Part shown: positions 45,700 through 56,457 of the stretch, in pieces | Numbering within the stretch: position 1 is the first letter of the stretch | How the letters are laid out: every line of letters starts with the position of its first letter | Source of the DNA: Lepeophtheirus salmonis | Lineage: Eukaryota; Arthropoda; Copepoda; Siphonostomatoida; Caligidae | Assembly (NCBI RefSeq): GCF_016086655.4 | Contig: NC_052136.2 | Span: forward strand, 55,234,492 to 55,298,491 | DNA length: 64,000 nucleotides | Direction: 5' to 3' | Position numbers and translations under genes: made by a program | Notes under the pieces: generated by a model | Told to the model about the DNA's origin: nothing | What the model saw: only the letters and a program-made list of their open reading frames with translations | The model's database searches: none

Positions 45700-45992
45700 C
45701 CCAATCATACATGAGTCCTTTTTTTAAATAGGAATATACCTACAAACTTCACCAGGTAATGCCGAAGCCATTAAACAATATTTGGTCTGATCTTCATTGA
45801 TCTTCCTGCTCAAAAAATCCAGCTCAATTCTTCGAAACCAATTTCTATTGGCGATAATTTTGGAAAACGTAGTTCTGCTACGGCAAGTGTTAAGTTGCCG
45901 ACCTCTTCCGCTACGTACTTTTGTTCGATCTGAGGGACATTGTCCGTATGGTCTTGACCATCAGAATGATTTTTTAGGAGGCATGATATCAC
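45700..45992 (-). pseudogene. Gypsy G1 gag fragment (copy 2)
   Basis: From ATG at 45992: MISCLLKNHSDGQDHTDNVP, then VAELRFPKLSPIEIGFEEL. After a frame change come LDFLSRKINEDQTKY, SALPGEVCRYIP and LMYDWAKKTI. Patterns such as LPxLxPxDxxxWFxxxExxF, DQTKY and ALPxEV are characteristic of arthropod Gypsy gag capsid. The start lies 15 bases downstream of the primer-binding site, as expected for gag. It is truncated after about 100 codons. Confidence 0.72.
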
Positions 45993-46006
45993 GTCGGGAT
46001 CACCAA

Positions 46007-46260
46007 TGTTAAGATTTAAATATCCTTATTTTAACTGAATAAAAATGATCATTCCTTTATACGAAAATAAAAAGGAAAAAAATATACAAGGCACTATGAT
46101 GAATATTAAATATCATCTAAACCAGCTGAACTCCTACATACTTCATTAACTTATCGCAAGTATAGACTGTGTTGTGCCCGTTTCCACCCTTCACCTTTGC
46201 CTACTTTACTCCCGAAGCAAAGGTGAAGGGTCGAAGCACACACAGCACAATCTATGATTT
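46007..46260 (-). repeat. Probable 5' LTR end of Gypsy copy 2, with strong hairpin
   Basis: On the minus strand the LTR ends ATCTTAACA at 46007, just before the primer-binding site. Its start is uncertain; ACACACAGCACA near 46240 is a possible border. The region contains a 14-bp perfect inverted repeat, CCCTTCACCTTTGC (46187-46200) with GCAAAGGTGAAGGG (46217-46230), extended outwards by an imperfect pairing of AGACTGTGTTGTG with CAGCACAATCT. Confidence 0.55.
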
Positions 46261-46766
46261 TGATAATTTAATGAATTATTGAGATATATAGTATATTTAA
46301 TATTACATATCATATTCAGAAATGCACGCAGATTTTCATAGACGAGGTCCATTTATAGTATTAATTTTTTTGTAAGTCTATAGTTAATATATGATATAAC
46401 TTATATCTTGTTGAAGTTTTTATTCAAAGTGTTTAGATTTGAAAGGATAACTCGGTACATTAGATTGTAAATTCCAAACTTTCTTTAGTATGCCATTATT
46501 TGTTATTGGGAATCTAAAAAAAGATGTTTTTTTCCTCAAGCTGTTATCCTTATTATGTCATTCTTGAGGAGAGAACGTCTAAGTATAGAGTGAGTAGCAC
46601 ACGTGTGAGTGTGCTCTTGAAAAACGAAAAGGAACACTGATAATGTCACATTTGTTTATCAATAAAACTTTTATATTTTAAAATAACATTCTAATTATAC
46701 AGCAATTTAATTCCAATTCGATTTATTTTGTTATAGTTGTAATAATAGACCCAGAGTAAAGCTATT
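46261..46766. other. Spacer between two LTR elements
   Basis: AT-rich, no recognised feature, up to the CTATT target duplication at 46762-46766. Confidence 0.5.
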
Positions 46767-47748
46767 TGTAATGTATTCGTATTTCCTTCCCCTTGTTCTT
46801 CTTCTTGCTCTTCTCTTCTCTTAGTTTCTTGTATATACATATATATGTATTAAAGTACAGTGTTTTACCTAGTATAAATAGTCGTGTATTTATATTATTT
46901 AATATTGTAGGGTTTTGTATTATAAAGAATACACATGTTCCTTTAAATAAGTATTGTCTTATTCCTCAACGCTATTCCTTGTCCTCATCTCTCTCGTCAT
47001 CCTGGATATCTCTACCATATAAAGAATTTATGTATCTTCCGTATAAACAATTGGAATCTCATTATGTTCGTCGAGACGCAACATTGGCGACGAGGATGGG
47101 ATCAGGATCACGTAACCTCCCTGCTGTGGGATCGTCGGCGAAGTTAGTCCTGTTGGAGTTGGGTAGCCCTTTTTCGTCGACAGGGAGAACGCTCGTTCGT
47201 CTACGGAAGGCGGAGCAATACGGGGTGTGCCTCAGTATGGGCCTCGTGGAGGAAGGAAGAGAACCATGGTCACTAACAAGAGGTGAAGTGTTTGTCCGTG
47301 TCAGGGACCACATCATTAAAAGTGGATTTCATCCGATGAAGTTCAGGTTCTCCGTTGTTCCTACTCTCCCGGTCACCTCATTGGGTTGTGAATGTGCAAT
47401 GATTTCTCTTCGGGATCATCCAAAGTTGGATGAGGGTACATCCAAAACCTCTATAAGGGTGAACGATATGTCTCCCAGGGACGAGCAGGGTGCTCGTGTC
47501 CCTAAAACCTCTATGAGGAGTAGTGTTCTCCTTTATCCGGTGCGCGTGCTGAGAGTACGGCACGTCTATGGAGATAAATTGTATATATACAAGAGCGAAT
47601 GCTTTGTCTGCGCCTGGTTATGGATGGAGTGGATCAATAAGCTGCTGTTCATGGAGCGGAACCTGTGTAAGCACTGGCGTGGATTTGGTGCTTGGGGGTT
47701 GTTGTAATGTTTTTTGTATTTGTCTCCTCTCGCTCGTCAAGACACAAC
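46767..47748 (+). mobile_element. TRIM-like LTR element with 5-bp target duplication
   Basis: The 5' LTR is 46767-47083 (TGTAATG...GCAACA). It is followed immediately by a primer-binding-site-like TTGGCGACGAGGATGGGA (47084 on). The internal region is only about 620 bp and no gag or pol motif is recognised. A 3' LTR remnant, 47702-47748, starts TGTAATG and ends CACAACA but keeps only 47 bp: the LTR start joined to its end. CTATT flanks both sides (46762-46766 and 47749-47753). The element is therefore a complete insertion of a short non-autonomous LTR element whose 3' LTR later lost its middle. The solo LTR at 43850 is the same family. Confidence 0.88.
46793..47707 (+). other. 304-codon open frame across the TRIM-like element
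   Basis: A single frame stays open from inside the 5' LTR through the whole internal region to the 3' LTR start. The internal part (from MGSGSRNLPAV at about 47098) is GC-richer than its surroundings and has no recognised domain; VRDHIIKSGF and two similar blocks (SKTSIRV and PKTSMRS) are visible. The repeated block shows an internal duplication of CAAAACCTCTATAAGG/TAAAACCTCTATGAGG. The LTR part is unlikely to be translated as such. I treat it as a possible residual gag or captured sequence, with function unknown. Confidence 0.4.
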
Positions 47749-47753
47749 ACTAT

Positions 47754-49739
47754 TTAATGTAAAAACAAAGAAATATTTGAGTCACAGTTATGTTTTACTA
47801 ATATAAAAACCCCTCTGTGATTTAGAAAATGTAAGACCCAAAAAAAAAAAAAAAAAAAATCCTAGAAAACAGATTGGTTCTCAATTACATTTGGCTACTG
47901 TCGTTCAGTTGAAAGGGCTCGAATTATTTATCCTTATTTCTTCAAAATTTTGTGACCAATAATCAGGCCCGTAACTACGGGCGGGGAAATTCTACCCCCT
48001 GACTAAAATTTTAGGTCCAAATTGTCAAAAGGACAACTTTCTTTATTAATTAAAATGTCTTTTTGTAATCTGTTGACTCAGTTATTATTATGTATAATCA
48101 GTCCATTACTTTTCTTCTTATTTGTCTATAATATCCAATAATTTTTCCAATATTATGATGAAAACTTTGTAGTAGCACAATATGAAGAACTAACGAAGTT
48201 TAAATCTATGAACTAGTTTACCTTTAGGTATCAATATTCATATCAACTATGATCATGGATAAATTATAATTAATTTTAAAAAAATGTTAAAATGTTACTT
48301 TATAGGTTCACGACTCTACATCTAGTGATTAATGTAATTATGAGTTATTCCAATAGAAGAAGATTCATGGCAGTCATATATTAATATAATGTAATAAATA
48401 ATTCTTTGAAGAATTAGTTGAAATTGCTATCACAATAAATTATCAAAATCAATTAGAAATGAAACGATTTGTTGCATTAAATAGGCTAAAGATAAACTAA
48501 TTAATGCTTAATGTGTTGATTAATCCATACCTAGGTTCCTAAATCTATAATATAAGTTTTAAATTCATGAGGTTAAATATCCATGTTTAAGCAAATATCT
48601 TTATATATATATATATAGGTACAGGGGGAAAAAAGACATCTTTGAAAGTAAATACTTCAAAAATGAACCACAAACATAACTCATCATGGAAATGAAATCA
48701 TTAATACTTCGAATTAATTACAAAAGGGAGATCAAATCAATTTAACTAGAAGTAAAACATGAATTCTGAATTACTCCAAAATGAAAACAGGTTTATCAAG
48801 AGACGCTCTTCTCCAATGCAAGAGAAATGAGATGAACTACGAAGGAACTGACAATGGCATTACAATGTCATGGATATTCCCTCAAAAGACGTCTTCCTTC
48901 GAGGTACTTAGTGAATATGGAAACTAACATGACATCTTTAGTTATTTTCTATTAAATAATTTTAACAGCCATTTTTTAACTTATAAAAAGTGTTCTGAAA
49001 TTATTTTTTTCTAAAATTGTTGAATAGAACAATAAAAGAAAAAAAAGTTCGGTCAATTTGAAATTCTACATATAGCACACATTATCAGAAAGGAAAAGGT
49101 AAGTTTTTTATGGGTATATCTTTTTTTTATTCTCCATGTAGCTTTAGAAGTAAAAAAATATTATATAGGCTAGAACAATGTCCATCATAAATAATTAATG
49201 CTGTATTTTAATATCTATTGACAAAATAAATAAATTTTGTCTCCTTTCAAACTTTAAGTGAGATAACATCGCAGAGCAATGAAATTTTGCAGTTATTATC
49301 TTACTACATAGCTAAATAGCCACAGGGATACTAAAATCCACCAGTCATTTGTTTTCTTCAGTCTAATTGTACTCCAAGGAACCCAGACTCAGTCAAACTG
49401 TGCATAAGACGCCGATGGAAAATAACAATTAGATCATGATGTTGTTCCTTGCTCTATGTGAAATTAAATGTATTTCACATTTAAATCATAAAATAAATAT
49501 ATCTCTAACATGAACTATAAAAAACTTTTATCAAGTAACAGCGTGTTGCCTCACAGACTGATCATATTAAAAATAATATGTCGGACACTACATTCAGGCC
49601 GACCTAAATGGGCTCCTGACATGAGACGCGTTATTGACAATAAGTACTTGAGACCCATTTCTATGATTACTTTTATATATTTAAAATAAACTTCAAATTT
49701 TATCCTTTCATATGTAAAAATAATGTATTAGTTATTTAA
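47754..49739. other. AT-rich stretch, nothing firmly recognised
   Basis: A poly-A run lies near 47840. GGCCCGTAACTACGGGCGGGG at about 47967 resembles the start of a dispersed DNA element but lacks a partner. No coding remnant was seen. Confidence 0.5.
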
Positions 49740-49954
49740 ATTAGACCATTAGTCTGCTCACGAAATCCTGAGCGCGCTCCCGCTCAATAAAAAATTAGAC
49801 GCGCTCATTTTCTCGCTGGTATAGAAATTTGAATCTGACAACTCTTTATGATTGCACTTAATTTCCTGAAATTTCAAAAATTATATTATTGAACATAAAA
49901 AAATAATAAAATGAATGTTTTAAATATTAAATATTTGATTAATTGACAAAAGTT

Positions 49955-50095
49955 GTTTTTTTCTAAAGTCTTCATCTTTTAAACTCTAGCATTTATGCTT
50001 AAATAATTGACCACCATTAGACAATACTCTTTCAACGTTAGCTGAGGACGTTGTGCGCGATCTGATTTAACGGCAAATATAACTTCCGAATATTC
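49955..50095 (-). pseudogene. hAT transposase C-terminal dimerisation fragment
   Basis: The minus strand reads RSRTTSSANVERVLSNGGQL, then FKHKC, a stop and SLKDED. TSSANVERVFSxxG is the hallmark of the hAT dimerisation domain near the protein's C-terminus. About 45 codons remain. The catalytic part upstream (50.4-50.9 kb) is not recognisable. Confidence 0.75.
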
Positions 50096-50175
50096 AAATA
50101 TCTTTGAATAATAGTTATTAAATTAATATAATTCTTATTACCACAAGAAATCAGATAATATTAGGTGCAAATAGG

Positions 50176-50357
50176 TAGTGGTTCCGAAACAGTGTGTCTT
50201 GAGTCAAGTTCAAGTGAGTTGTAGGATTTGTGACAACCATACATTATTTGAAATAGCTTATAACAGCAAAATAATTGGTTTAACTAAAATAGGCGTGTCA
50301 AGAAATTTCTATTTATCTTTTGGTGTGCATTGAGCAGAAAAAGGTTGGGAACCACTG
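50176..50357. mobile_element. Short hAT-like MITE
   Basis: The left end is TAGTGGTTCCGAAACAGTGT. The inverted right end is CAGTGGTTCCCAACCTTTTT, reading leftward from 50357. YAGTGGTTCC termini are typical of hAT elements. The 182-bp body has no coding capacity. The flanking octamers do not match, so the target duplication has decayed or the borders are slightly off. Confidence 0.65.
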
Positions 50358-51279
50358 TGTTAGGGGACATGTAGTTATGAAGTTTCGAGTACTATCATCT
50401 AGTTAAGCCTGACAATTTGTTTGAGCTTGAGCACAGGGTCATCAAATTTTTTAACAGATGTGAGATTTTGAGATCCTATTTTTTAGTTACTACATAAAAA
50501 TATAAGAAATCTTATTTTAATTAGGAAAATTCCTTCTAAAAAAAGAAAGACTTATCTTCCAATGTAATCTCCGCACATAAAGGAGGTGGCGGTGTCTCTG
50601 AGAAAGCTGATGTCTGAGTCTTCTTGGATGGTCATCTACAAGAGAGGCAAACTTGTCAACCGAAGAAAGCAGAGAACTACTGAAAAGAAAATAGAAAAAA
50701 AAGATTCTCGCTTATCTTGAGATATAACCTCAGCCGTCTTCTCTTGCAATCTTTAAAATTCTTCTTTAACTCTCAAATTTTGTGATGTTATCTGATAAGA
50801 TGCAGAAACAGAAAAAGTAATACAAAATTATATCATTGAGCAAAAATTGGAGTGTTTTTTCGCTATTCTAAAATGGTGAGCGTGCTTCGGCTCTCGCTCG
50901 TTATTCAAAACAAGGAGCACGGTCCCGCTTTAAAAAATTGAGCGGCACTCAATTGACCACCACTCACAAATACTTTGATTTATATATACGAGTATTTATA
51001 TATGGAATTTCATATATTTTTAGATTGATATTTTCAAAATTAGATGTCCAAATACGTATTTTTTTTTTGTGGTACCCTCTTTGAGAAACGCTGGTCTAGA
51101 CAATAAATTAACTTTATTTCAGGATGATTTATTTTCTCATATTATCTTACTTTTTTCGTCTCTAGTAATTGATTCAAGACAATTGCGAGTGAATATCTTG
51201 CTATTTCATATGGTTTTGAGTAAATATTAATTACGTTTAACTCAAATATCTTAGCTTTGCTTGCTACAACACAAAGGGT

Positions 51280-51570
51280 TCTTTAGAAAGTGACTCCCAC
51301 TTACGATTGTGGAACGACCGTGGACATTATTCGTAAGGATCTTGTAAAGAAACTTTTTTTTAAGAATTTACGTGAACCTGTGTCTTTAGAATGGGGGGCA
51401 ATCACAAAAAATAAGCTAACAAAACATTGGTGTTCACTCTGAAGGTTTTTTTACCCGGAAGTTTACTTTTCCTCTAATAAGACATCCCAAGCTAGACAAT
51501 ATTACCGTTCCTTGGCATTTGAAAATGAATTCTTCCAATTCAAAAGAGGACTCTGCGTTGTCAAGGTGTG
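51280..51570 (+). pseudogene. Retropepsin-like fragment of an LTR retroelement
   Basis: The frame reads TYDCGTTVDIIRKDLVKKLF, then FKNLREPVSLEWGAITKNKL, a stop, and SSNKTSQARQYYRSLAFENE, ending FFQFKRGLCVVKV. The beginning fits a retroelement aspartic protease flap region (hydrophobic-D-x-G-T/S-x3-I-x3-L), with the active-site triplet altered to D-C-G. About 95 codons are open with a single internal stop. No neighbouring gag or RT was found. The assignment rests on one motif and is tentative. Confidence 0.4.
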
Positions 51571-52879
51571 ATGGATGGATTAGGGAATGAAATTTATCTA
51601 CGTTAATATAATTCTATTCCGCGTGTCATTAAAAAATAAAATAAAGAAAGTACTCCCTAGCTAGGTCGATAAGGAATGATTAATTAAATGTTAAGAGTTA
51701 CCTAGCAAAGAATAAAACTGTAGGAGAACCCATGCTTGTGTAGGATATTCATGCTATTTTAATTTCGGTGGTAGTAAGGTATGGAACCTTCGAATGGAAG
51801 ATATCTAAGGCGGCCGAGGGTTCTTGGGACTAGGTTTCTGTTATAATTAAATATCTTTCATAAAACGCATTTTCGGACTTTGCAGAAGAAACTTAATCTT
51901 TGCGGGAAGAGCAAAAAAAAAAAAAAAAAACTAGTTGTTGGTTTTAAAGCAAATTTGCTCTTAACGTTATATGTTTGTACTTTATTAATTTTGGATGCTT
52001 ATGTTTTTAATTCAGATATATGAATATTTTATGTTTGTAGGCCTTAATCTGGTGAAGAAATTTTTAATTATATTTTTGTAAATGCATCTTCACCAGAAAG
52101 TTTTAGATAATTCTAAGTTCTATAAATAATTTGCTGTCTACATAAAGGTTTTTTTTTTTCAAATCTTAGTTTTTTGTTGGCATCAAGTAGTATTTAATAT
52201 AAAATCTTACATCTTTTTATTTATTTTTTAAGGTATGAAGTTACATTTGTCCATTTTTTTAATAAATGTATAATAACCAGAAGTAGAGCTCGACAGACAC
52301 GCCACCCCACTAGAACTTGGCTAGTAAAACACCAGTCGGGCTAATGCGGTGTGTCCTATTTCTAGACCGTTTGGCTATGTAATGTCCTACCTTCAATATT
52401 GCATATACACAGACAATTTAGGGTACAAATCATGAGTATTACATTGTGTTAACATCTGATAACTCGAATAGACATTAAAAACAAATGTTACGGGTGATTT
52501 TTAAGGAAACTCTATTTTTAAAAGACAAATCTTGCAATTTTTCACTTCTTCTGTAGTTCGGAAATATTTTTTAACAAAACTTACACTCTTAAGCCCGTAA
52601 CTCAATTTCAATTCCATAACCAACCGATATATTTTGAAGGTTTTATATATCCTTATTTCTGATTGGACAGAATGGTATGGTTTAAGGATTATATTTCGAA
52701 TCCAAGCTCATAAAATATGTCTGTATATACGGGATGGACACTTGAAAATTACACAATTGTATTAAATTAATTTGAGAAGTTTTGTGTTAAGAAATTAAAA
52801 CTGTATGTAATTGTACAGGTAGCCATATTTCTCAAAGATCTCTGTCTTTTTTGATATTTTTTTAAAGCAGACAAGAAAT
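51571..52879. other. Mostly AT-rich, nothing firmly recognised
   Basis: A poly-A run lies near 51910 and a poly-T near 52150. A GC-richer patch at 52270-52370 contains partly complementary blocks (GACACGCC and GGTGTGTC) but no RNA gene could be supported. Confidence 0.45.
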
Positions 52880-53500
52880 GGCATGGCAGCTATAGCTAAG
52901 GCTTAGGGCTTCTAATCTTCTTCGTGCGGATCACACTCCAACCAAGTGTCCAAGCTGATAGGAATGACTTGTAAGACCATCTACTATGTTAAGAAGAGGC
53001 TATACCACTACAAGACCACAGAGAGAAGGGAGGGCTCTGGAAATCACTAATGCTTCAATGGCATTTTTGACCCTGATCTGGTTCCTAGAGGATTACAGGC
53101 TCACTGCATCCATGTACATCGACGTTTTCAACATCAACCTGTTTTCCTGAGTCCTGCCAAATTTTCCTATGGCAGTGTCGTTTTTCAGCAAGATTTGGGC
53201 CCCCACACACACTGCAAAAATTAATCAGACCTTCTTAGCTAACAATATCGCTTTCTGGGACAAGAGAACGTGGTCACCATACAGTTCGGATATCCACCCC
53301 TTCGTCTTTTCTTTCTGGCTGCACATTTAGAAGAGGGACTGTGGCATTTGTCACCAGATTGTTGAAGCCATGAAGGCCTGTGTCGACGAGAAGTGGGCTG
53401 CAATATACCCGAACATCAATTAGAATACTTGCAACTCTTTTTGTGAGATGCATGTCGCCAATTATGAGGTGAATAATGTCCGAGCAGAATAAATAATTAT
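52880..53500 (+). pseudogene. Mariner-L transposase, internally deleted
   Basis: Plus-strand frames: VSKLIGMTCKTIYYVKKRLY (helix-turn-helix), YHYKTTERREGSG, then from about 53160 FSYGSVVFQQDLGPHTHCKN with the second catalytic aspartate. TFLANNIAFWDKRTWSPYSS follows, then DIHPFVFSFWLH, where the third catalytic aspartate (normally PDLNPLD) is replaced by valine, and IVEAMKACVDEKWAAIYPNI. The second DNA-binding helix and first catalytic region are missing. Frameshifts and stops are frequent. A minus-strand frame of 110 codons at 53274-53606 is its shadow. Confidence 0.82.
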
Positions 53501-54383
53501 GACATTGGCTATGTATCAGAAAAAGACTGACAAAGATTTTTGTTAAATATATAAGTAACAAATGGCAGGCTATTTTCTGTTTTCTTTCCAAGTGTGTAAG
53601 TTTCACATTTCCACCCGGTATACCAAGTACATAGGTAATTTATAATTTTTGGACCAGTAAATTTTTTTGGGCTAGCAAAAAAAATATGACTAGTCTTGTT
53701 TGTCCTAAGTAAACTATGATCCCCGAAGATGGCGTTGTCTTTAACTATGATGCAATTTAAGACGTCAGATAAAGCGATAAGTCTTTCGAGTAATTAAATG
53801 ATTTTTGTCAAGATATAAAATGGTATAAATTTATCTGAACCATTTAATTCCAAGGCAAATAACTTCTATGGCTATAAATAAAATCAATTTTTGAATTTTA
53901 TAGGTATATTACGAACTATGTAGAAGTTAAGAATCTATTGTCATATTTATATTTCCTTATTATTCACAATAAACAAAAACAATAGACTGAGATTACTTTT
54001 TATTCAGCAAATCTAAAAGAAATCAATTTTTAGATCAAATAAAGAAGAATATAGATAGTTGTGGTTTTAAAGCCACAGTCGGGGATATAGTCAAGAGAGC
54101 TTTATAGAATGATGGACTATTCCATATTTTGATTGAAATACAGAGTGGTTACTAACTAAATAACCTTAGGCAGTTAATATGGTAATACATCGAGTGAGAG
54201 AACATGTGTTTTTTTGTAAGCAATCACGGGATTGTTATTTTATATTTTATTTCTTCAATTCTAAATTAAAGCCTTGGGCTTAAAGATTTTTCATATTTTT
54301 ACACCTGTCGAAATTAACCACAAAATAAATTATCTAAGTACAAAGGTAAAATTTCTTAAATTTAAATTTGGAAACATACACAG
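53501..54383. other. AT-rich, nothing recognised
   Basis: Includes the 3' flank of Mariner-L. No terminal repeat or other feature could be assigned. Confidence 0.5.
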
Positions 54384-54830
54384 GAGTGTCCGCAAGGGTT
54401 AGTCTGGAGGGGTTTAAGCACCCCACTCGGCCAAAAAAAATTGGAATTTTTGCTTTTTACTTGAAAATTTAATATTTGAAATTTTTTTGCCAAAAAATCT
54501 CATATTTCAATTTTTTTTACAAAAAATTAAATTTCCTGTAAATAGCTATGAGTTTTTGAAATTTTTCTGCAAAAAATTTTAATTTACAAAAATTTTTAAA
54601 GAGCTGTGAATTTTGGATTTTTTTTTTTCAAATAATATAATATTTGAAATTTTTAGTGGGTAGTTATGGATTTTGAATTTTCTTTCCAAAAAAATTATTT
54701 TTATTAAGTAGCTGTGAAGTTTTGAAATTAAAAAAAAAATTATTTTTTGTAAATTGTTGTGGATTTTTGAAGTTGTTTTTTTTCCAAAAAATGTAAGGTT
54801 TGAAATTTTTTTCAATTCTTGTTTTATAAA
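54384..54830. repeat. Degenerate minisatellite behind GTGTCCGCAAGG start
   Basis: It opens AGGAGTGTCCGCAAGGGTTA, GC-richer, like the repeats at 18353 and 20469. About five loose units of roughly 47-60 bp follow from 54543, each beginning AGCTGTGAATTTT or a variant (AGCTATGAG, AGTTATGGA, AGCTGTGAAG, TTGTGGATT) and continuing with T-rich then A-rich tracts. Units differ in length, so this is an old array. Minus-strand open frames here are low-complexity artefacts. Confidence 0.65.
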
Positions 54831-56230
54831 AAAAAATCAACTTATTTGCCAATAAACAAACTTGCCCTCCAGAACCCAGGTTTGATCAAAATGAAAGTTA
54901 CATACTTAACTCAGAATTTTGAACAACTTTTATTTTTTTCTAAAGTTTGTATCTGTCTCAGTTTTTGAAACAAATGCGTTTTGATCATTGTTTTTCTAAG
55001 CAGGAATTACATCAAACTCACACTTATAAATTATTTTAATACTATGTAGTATACTAAAATAAATATATATGAATTTAAATATAATTATAACATTTCCCCT
55101 GCACCATTGCTATTTTTAATGTAGAAGGTTCTCCTCTTTAAGGCAGTAATTCATTTTTTTCCACCAAAACCATTATAACAAACAGCTGATATTAACAAAG
55201 GTATTAATTTAGGTGTACCATATGTCTTGCTCCGCCTTCTCCTCACGCTTTCTCAAAAAAGCATCTCTAGTTAATGGTATCATATGTATATATTTTTAAT
55301 TTATGTCCGCATATGTTAAATAAAATATAAAGACGGGTATGTTAAAATGAATTTTGTTTCTTTTTATTAGTGAGTATTTTTTAAAGGAAAATAATATCAG
55401 TCATTCCAACATAAATGTATATTGAGGAGAAACACTTCAAATGAATGGATATAATAATTATTGTATTGATTAGTTACAGGGACTGTGCTCAAGAAAAACA
55501 GGGAGTAAGACTGAGGATTTCTTGGGGAGATCCTTTTTACATGATTGAAGAAAAATTGGTCTTTCAACCGGCACTTGAATACTCTGGGCAATGCCCCTTG
55601 TACTACCGCTTGTAAGGTGATAAGTTGAAACATAGTTGTACCGAAGTACAAAAAAAAAAGATTTCTTATCGCACATGAGGGATATAATTTTAAAAAAATC
55701 TTTGATTTTATGACTGATTTTAATTTGTATATAGGAGTCAAGACGTGTGATTTAAATAATTTCTATCAATCAACGGTGCTGTGGTCTCACTCACATATCA
55801 CATTAAAAACAAGGGCATGAAATGAAATGGCCTTAACAATATTTAATTTCAAAAACTATGCTTATTTTTTAATTTAGTTGTTTTATAATTCCTTTTAGTA
55901 TGCATATAAATTCAATTGGTTTCTATCCACTAATGTAATACCGCCTGTGTCAGCTCATTTAAGAGTTTAGTTTTTAGAAAAGTTTATAATATTGGTAAAG
56001 TTTAGTTTAGGAACTTTTATTCTATTACAAAAATAGTAAATATATGTTTTCCATACCATGATAGGAATTGTTTGTGTATTATAATTTATGAGTAGTACAT
56101 ATATTGGTAAATGCAATTTTGAAGAGACAAAGTGTAAACTTCTTCATTCCTTTGTCGCGCAGAAGCTTTGTTCATCTTTTATATTTAAATCAAGTTATTA
56201 AAAAACTTACCTTCAAGTGACATCATGTAT
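54831..56230. other. AT-rich stretch, nothing firmly recognised
   Basis: A plus-strand frame at about 55477-55612 (AQEKQGVRLRISWGDPFYMI, EEKLVFQPALEYSGQ) has protein-like composition over about 45 codons. The minus-strand 114-codon frame overlaps it. Neither is recognised. Confidence 0.45.
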
Positions 56231-56305
56231 TACTAGTAATGGGTTACCTGGTGTTGCTCGGACCAAGGAGGGAGCAAGAAATCACATTCATAATTGTCAA
56301 CGGTA
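56231..56305 (+). repeat. Dispersed repeat start, copy 2
   Basis: GGTTACCTGGTGTTGCTCGG followed by AAGAAATCACATTCAT; the partner of 7645-7720. Confidence 0.6.
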
Positions 56306-56457
56306 TTTCCTCTTAATATTTAGATCCCTTCAGTGCGGGCAAGCATTATAATATAACGCCTGTATATATTATTATGATATTTTTTAAATTGTGCTTTAAA
56401 CATCAAATAACATACCAAAGTATATGCATTAAAAAATTTGTCTAGATGAAAAGTCCA

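Larger units (their letters stand above)
44834..46007 (-). mobile_element. Ty3/Gypsy element, family G1 copy 2
   Basis: A minus-strand Gypsy copy that starts beside a primer-binding-site-like sequence (TTGGTGATCCCGACGTGA, minus strand from 46006) just inside an LTR end (AACA at 46010-46007). It contains a gag fragment, then jumps to the reverse transcriptase end and an intact-looking RNase H. The integrase seen in copy 1 is absent. Gag is followed by RT thumb within about 100 bp, so most of gag, protease and RT were deleted. The plus-strand open frames over this region are shadows. Confidence 0.85.
49740..51093 (-). mobile_element. hAT element remnant with nested MITE
   Basis: The right end reads GAGAAACGCTG at 51093, the inverted form of a CAGCGTTTCTCAAAG hAT terminus. 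Subterminal GAGCG/CGCTC-rich blocks occur on both sides (49770-49820 and 50880-50945). A C-terminal hAT dimerisation motif lies between them on the minus strand. The left terminus was not identified with confidence, and the 8-bp duplication (GTCTAGAC at the right border) has no clear partner. A smaller hAT-like MITE (50176-50357) is inserted within it. Confidence 0.6.

Noticed and set aside
52270..52370. GC-richer patch with partly complementary blocks, considered as an RNA gene
   Set aside because: Pairing is short and needs G-U pairs; no tRNA boxes, no terminator and no repeat copy.
53274..53606. 110-codon minus-strand open frame
   Set aside because: Antisense shadow of mariner-L C-terminal sequence.
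55397..55741. 114-codon minus-strand frame and an opposing plus-strand frame
   Set aside because: Neither shows a recognisable domain; the plus frame is short and could be an exon or chance.
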